Shown here one piece after another: positions 42,965 to 44,618 of a DNA stretch of 44,618 nucleotides (positions are counted from its first letter, which is position 1; each line of letters starts with the position of its first letter). This DNA is from Deltaproteobacteria bacterium. Its GTDB lineage: Bacteria; Myxococcota_A; Polyangia; JACPQR01. The stretch covers positions 1 to 44,618 of the forward strand of contig JACPQR010000174.1 in assembly GCA_016190375.1 (NCBI GenBank), read 5' to 3'. A program made the position numbers and the translations under genes. Below the pieces are notes generated by a model. That model was not told the DNA's origin. It did no database searches and was given only the letters and a program-made list of their open reading frames with translations.

Positions 42965-44332
42965 TCAGTCGTTGTTCTGCATGCTGCCCAGGATGCTGGT
43001 CATCGCCGAGCCCTGGCCTTGCAGGCTGCTCACGAGCGCCTCGAGCGCGGCGAACTGCGCCTGGAGCGTCTCCTCGTACTTGTCGAGCCGGGCCTCCATC
43101 TGCTCGATCTGGTCGTCCATGTCGGCGACGCGGGTCGCGATGCCGTCGATCTTGGCCGTGATGAGGCCAGTCGACGACTTCGTGTACTCGTAGATGGCGG
43201 CCGACATCTGCGCCATGATGCCGTCGGTCCCGCCGCTCGTGCTCTTGGCGAGGAGCGCCACGACGTCGCTCGGGCTGGCCGCCAGCGCGGCCGTGAGCTT
43301 CGTCGCGTCCAGGGACATGATTCCGTACTTGTCCGTGCTGACGCCGATCATCGAGAGCGAGCTGTACGGATTGGCGCCCGAGATCGTCTGCCCCACGAGC
43401 GAGCGCAGCCGGCTCTGAAGGCTCCTCAGCGTGGAGTCGCCCGACAGCGAGTCCGGTCCCTTGGCCTCGCCGGTCCACGCGAACTCCTCGTTGAGCGAGG
43501 TCATCACGGCGTTGTATGCGGCGATGAAGGTCTGCAGGTCGGCCTGCACGGCCGCCGGGTCGCGATCGATCGTGAGGACCGTCGAGCCCGAGCTCTGCAC
43601 ACCCTCGAGGTTCAGCGTCACGCTTGGGATCGCGTCCGAGACCGTGTTGGTCGACCGGCTGATCGTGATCCCGTCAACCGTGAACGTCGAGTCCGTCGCG
43701 GCCTGGAGCTGATTTGCCAGCTTGTCCAGGTTGAGCACGAGGGAGCCACCCTCGGTGAACGTGATCGCATTCGCGGCCCCGGTCTGGTTCCCCGTCACGC
43801 TCAGCCGCCACGCGGTGCCCGTGTAGATGAGCCCCGCCGTGACGTCGGCGCCGGAGGCGTTGATCTTGTCCATCACAGTCGTCAGCGTGTCGGTCGTCTG
43901 GTCGATGGCGACGTCGGTCTGCACGCCGTTGATCGTGATCTGCAGGTTCCCGGTCCCTACCAGCCCGGTCTGCGTGGCCGAGGCGAAGGGATCGCTGTAG
44001 GTGCGCTCGGCGTTCGCCAGCGCGGTCACGCTGATGTTGTAGCTGCCGGTGGTTGCCCCCGCGGCCGCGGTCGCGGTGAAGTAGTCCTCGTTCCCGGAGG
44101 TGGCCTTGACCGCGAGGACGTCGTCCTCGGCGTCCAGACCCTCGGCGGCCGACTTCAGCGTCTCGAGCTTGGTCTTGAGCGCGGTGAGCCGCTCCGACTG
44201 CGACTCGAGGTTCTTCTGGTTGTACTCGAGGCGGTAGATCGGCTGCCTGGCCACGTCCACCAGCGAGGCGATGAGGGACTTGGTGTCGAGGCCGGTCGCG
44301 AGGCCGGAGAACGTGATCAGCGGGATCGTCAT
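42965..44332 (-). CDS. fliD: FliD, filament cap protein
   Basis: The 455-residue protein has the FliD N-terminus ITFSGLATGLDTKSLIASLVDVARQPIYRLEYNQKNLESQSERLTALKTKLETLKSAAEGL. A typical middle follows, with SLVLNLDKLANQLQAATDSTFTVDGITISRSTNTVSDAIPSVTLNLEG. The C-terminus is a coiled coil, ending IATRVADMDDQIEQMEARLDKYEETLQAQFAALEALVSSLQGQGSAM. Length is normal. GAGGAAGG before the ATG is the ribosome site. It is downstream of fliC and upstream of fliS. Confidence 0.96.
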   Translation of the reverse strand: MTIPLITFSGLATGLDTKSLIASLVDVARQPIYRLEYNQKNLESQSERLTALKTKLETLKSAAEGLDAEDDVLAVKATSGNEDYFTATAAAGATTGSYNISVTALANAERTYSDPFASATQTGLVGTGNLQITINGVQTDVAIDQTTDTLTTVMDKINASGADVTAGLIYTGTAWRLSVTGNQTGAANAITFTEGGSLVLNLDKLANQLQAATDSTFTVDGITISRSTNTVSDAIPSVTLNLEGVQSSGSTVLTIDRDPAAVQADLQTFIAAYNAVMTSLNEEFAWTGEAKGPDSLSGDSTLRSLQSRLRSLVGQTISGANPYSSLSMIGVSTDKYGIMSLDATKLTAALAASPSDVVALLAKSTSGGTDGIMAQMSAAIYEYTKSSTGLITAKIDGIATRVADMDDQIEQMEARLDKYEETLQAQFAALEALVSSLQGQGSAMTSILGSMQNND

Positions 44333-44358
44333 CTTGCCTTCCTCACCGCCTCGAGCTC

Positions 44359-44391
44359 GGGCGGGGGAGGCGGCTGCCCGCCACCCCGCCC
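44359..44391 (-). terminator. GC hairpin between fliC and fliD
   Basis: Inverted arms around loop 44374-44377 pair GGCGG with CCGCC and, after one mismatch, GGGG with CCCC, then (with one bulged G) GGGC with GCCC. There is no T run. It may partly terminate or protect the fliC transcript so that flagellin mRNA exceeds fliD mRNA. Confidence 0.45.
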
Positions 44392-44406
44392 GGCTCCCCT
44401 AACCCA

Positions 44407-44618
44407 TCAGCTCTGCAGGAGCTGCAGCGCGAGCGCCGGCAGCTGGTTCGCCTGAGCCAGGACGGACACGCCGGCCTGCATCAGGATGTTGTTCCGTGTC
44501 ATCGCGGCGGTCTCCTCGGCGACGTCCACGTCCCGGATTCGGGAGTTGGCGGCGCTCAGGTTCTCCCGCGAGCTCGCCAGGTTCGCGATCGTCACCTGGA
44601 GCCGGTTCTCGAACGAGC
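44407..44618 (-). CDS. fliC: Flagellin, C-terminal part
   Basis: Only the last ~70 residues are in the window: FENRLQVTIANLASSRENLSAANSRIRDVDVAEETAAMTRNNILMQAGVSVLAQANQLPALALQLLQ in segments. This is the conserved flagellin D0/D1 C-terminus, including the helix that packs in the filament core and binds FliS. The 5' end is cut by the window edge. fliD follows after 74 bases containing a strong hairpin. Confidence 0.95.
   Translation of the reverse strand, partial: SFENRLQVTIANLASSRENLSAANSRIRDVDVAEETAAMTRNNILMQAGVSVLAQANQLPALALQLLQS

Noticed and set aside
44341..44406. Sigma-54 or sigma-28 promoter before fliD
   Set aside because: No GG-N10-GC with consensus context and no TAAA-N15-GCCGATAA could be found in the 74-base gap; the strong hairpin explains the sequence better.

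Overview
The window most resembles a flagellated, GC-rich member of the Myxococcota (the former Deltaproteobacteria). The evidence is the very high GC content, many lipoproteins with acidic linkers (DGDG, DADA, SDTD, EGEG) joined to Cys-rich modules, a MYXO-CTERM-like tail on a SpoIID-type protein, a large Ser/Thr kinase with a PEGA tail, and proteins combining TPR, PEGA and FHA modules. Taxonomy is inferred from gene content only.

Layout. 1-11.7 kb: two paralogous Cys-rich surface proteins flank a GHKL ATPase/STAS-like pair and a TPR-PEGA envelope protein. They are followed by a giant TPR protein with an embedded C39-like peptidase domain, an FHA protein and a Stig1-like lipoprotein. 11.7-16.7 kb: a lipoprotein GH31 glycosidase lies downstream of the coupled haem genes hemE and hemG. 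16.8-25.8 kb: an acidic-linker lipoprotein of unknown fold, a double-parvulin lipoprotein, a SpoIID protein with a sorting tail, a Ser/Thr kinase divergent from a secreted TPR-like protein, and another Cys-rich lipoprotein. 25.8-26.2 kb: a repeat patch. 26.2-33.3 kb: a tight flagellar operon flgA-flgH-flgI-flgJ-flgM-flgN-flgK-flgL-csrA/fliW. 33.4-38 kb: a small ORF, HDOD-GGDEF, a PilT-like ATPase, a Uma2 nuclease-like protein and a FIST sensor. 38-41 kb (minus strand): histidine-kinase-like protein, outer-membrane-like protein, lipoprotein, HDOD and GYD genes. 41-44.6 kb (minus strand): fliC (partial), fliD, fliS, a fliT-like gene and a glycosyltransferase.

How it fits together. The flagellar genes cover P/L rings, rod cap, hook-filament junction, filament, cap and export chaperones, with two post-transcriptional or anti-sigma controls (FlgM and a CsrA-FliW fusion). 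The neighbouring c-di-GMP, HDOD, FIST, PilT and histidine-kinase-like genes look like surface or motility signalling.

Most novel points. (1) A small hairpin-bearing element occurs three times (29.8, 39.3 and 42.5 kb). Each copy is bounded by a direct repeat of local host sequence of 13-24 bp, the stems show compensatory base changes, and each copy sits at a gene end. At 42.5 kb a relict of the original fliS 3' end survives. (2) CsrA is fused to its antagonist FliW. (3) FlgJ has its muramidase domain replaced by a predicted Cys-His amidase-like domain. (4) Many solo genes have a TANNNT hexamer 6-10 nt before the start codon, suggesting leaderless transcription; one 8-bp palindrome may serve two divergent genes.
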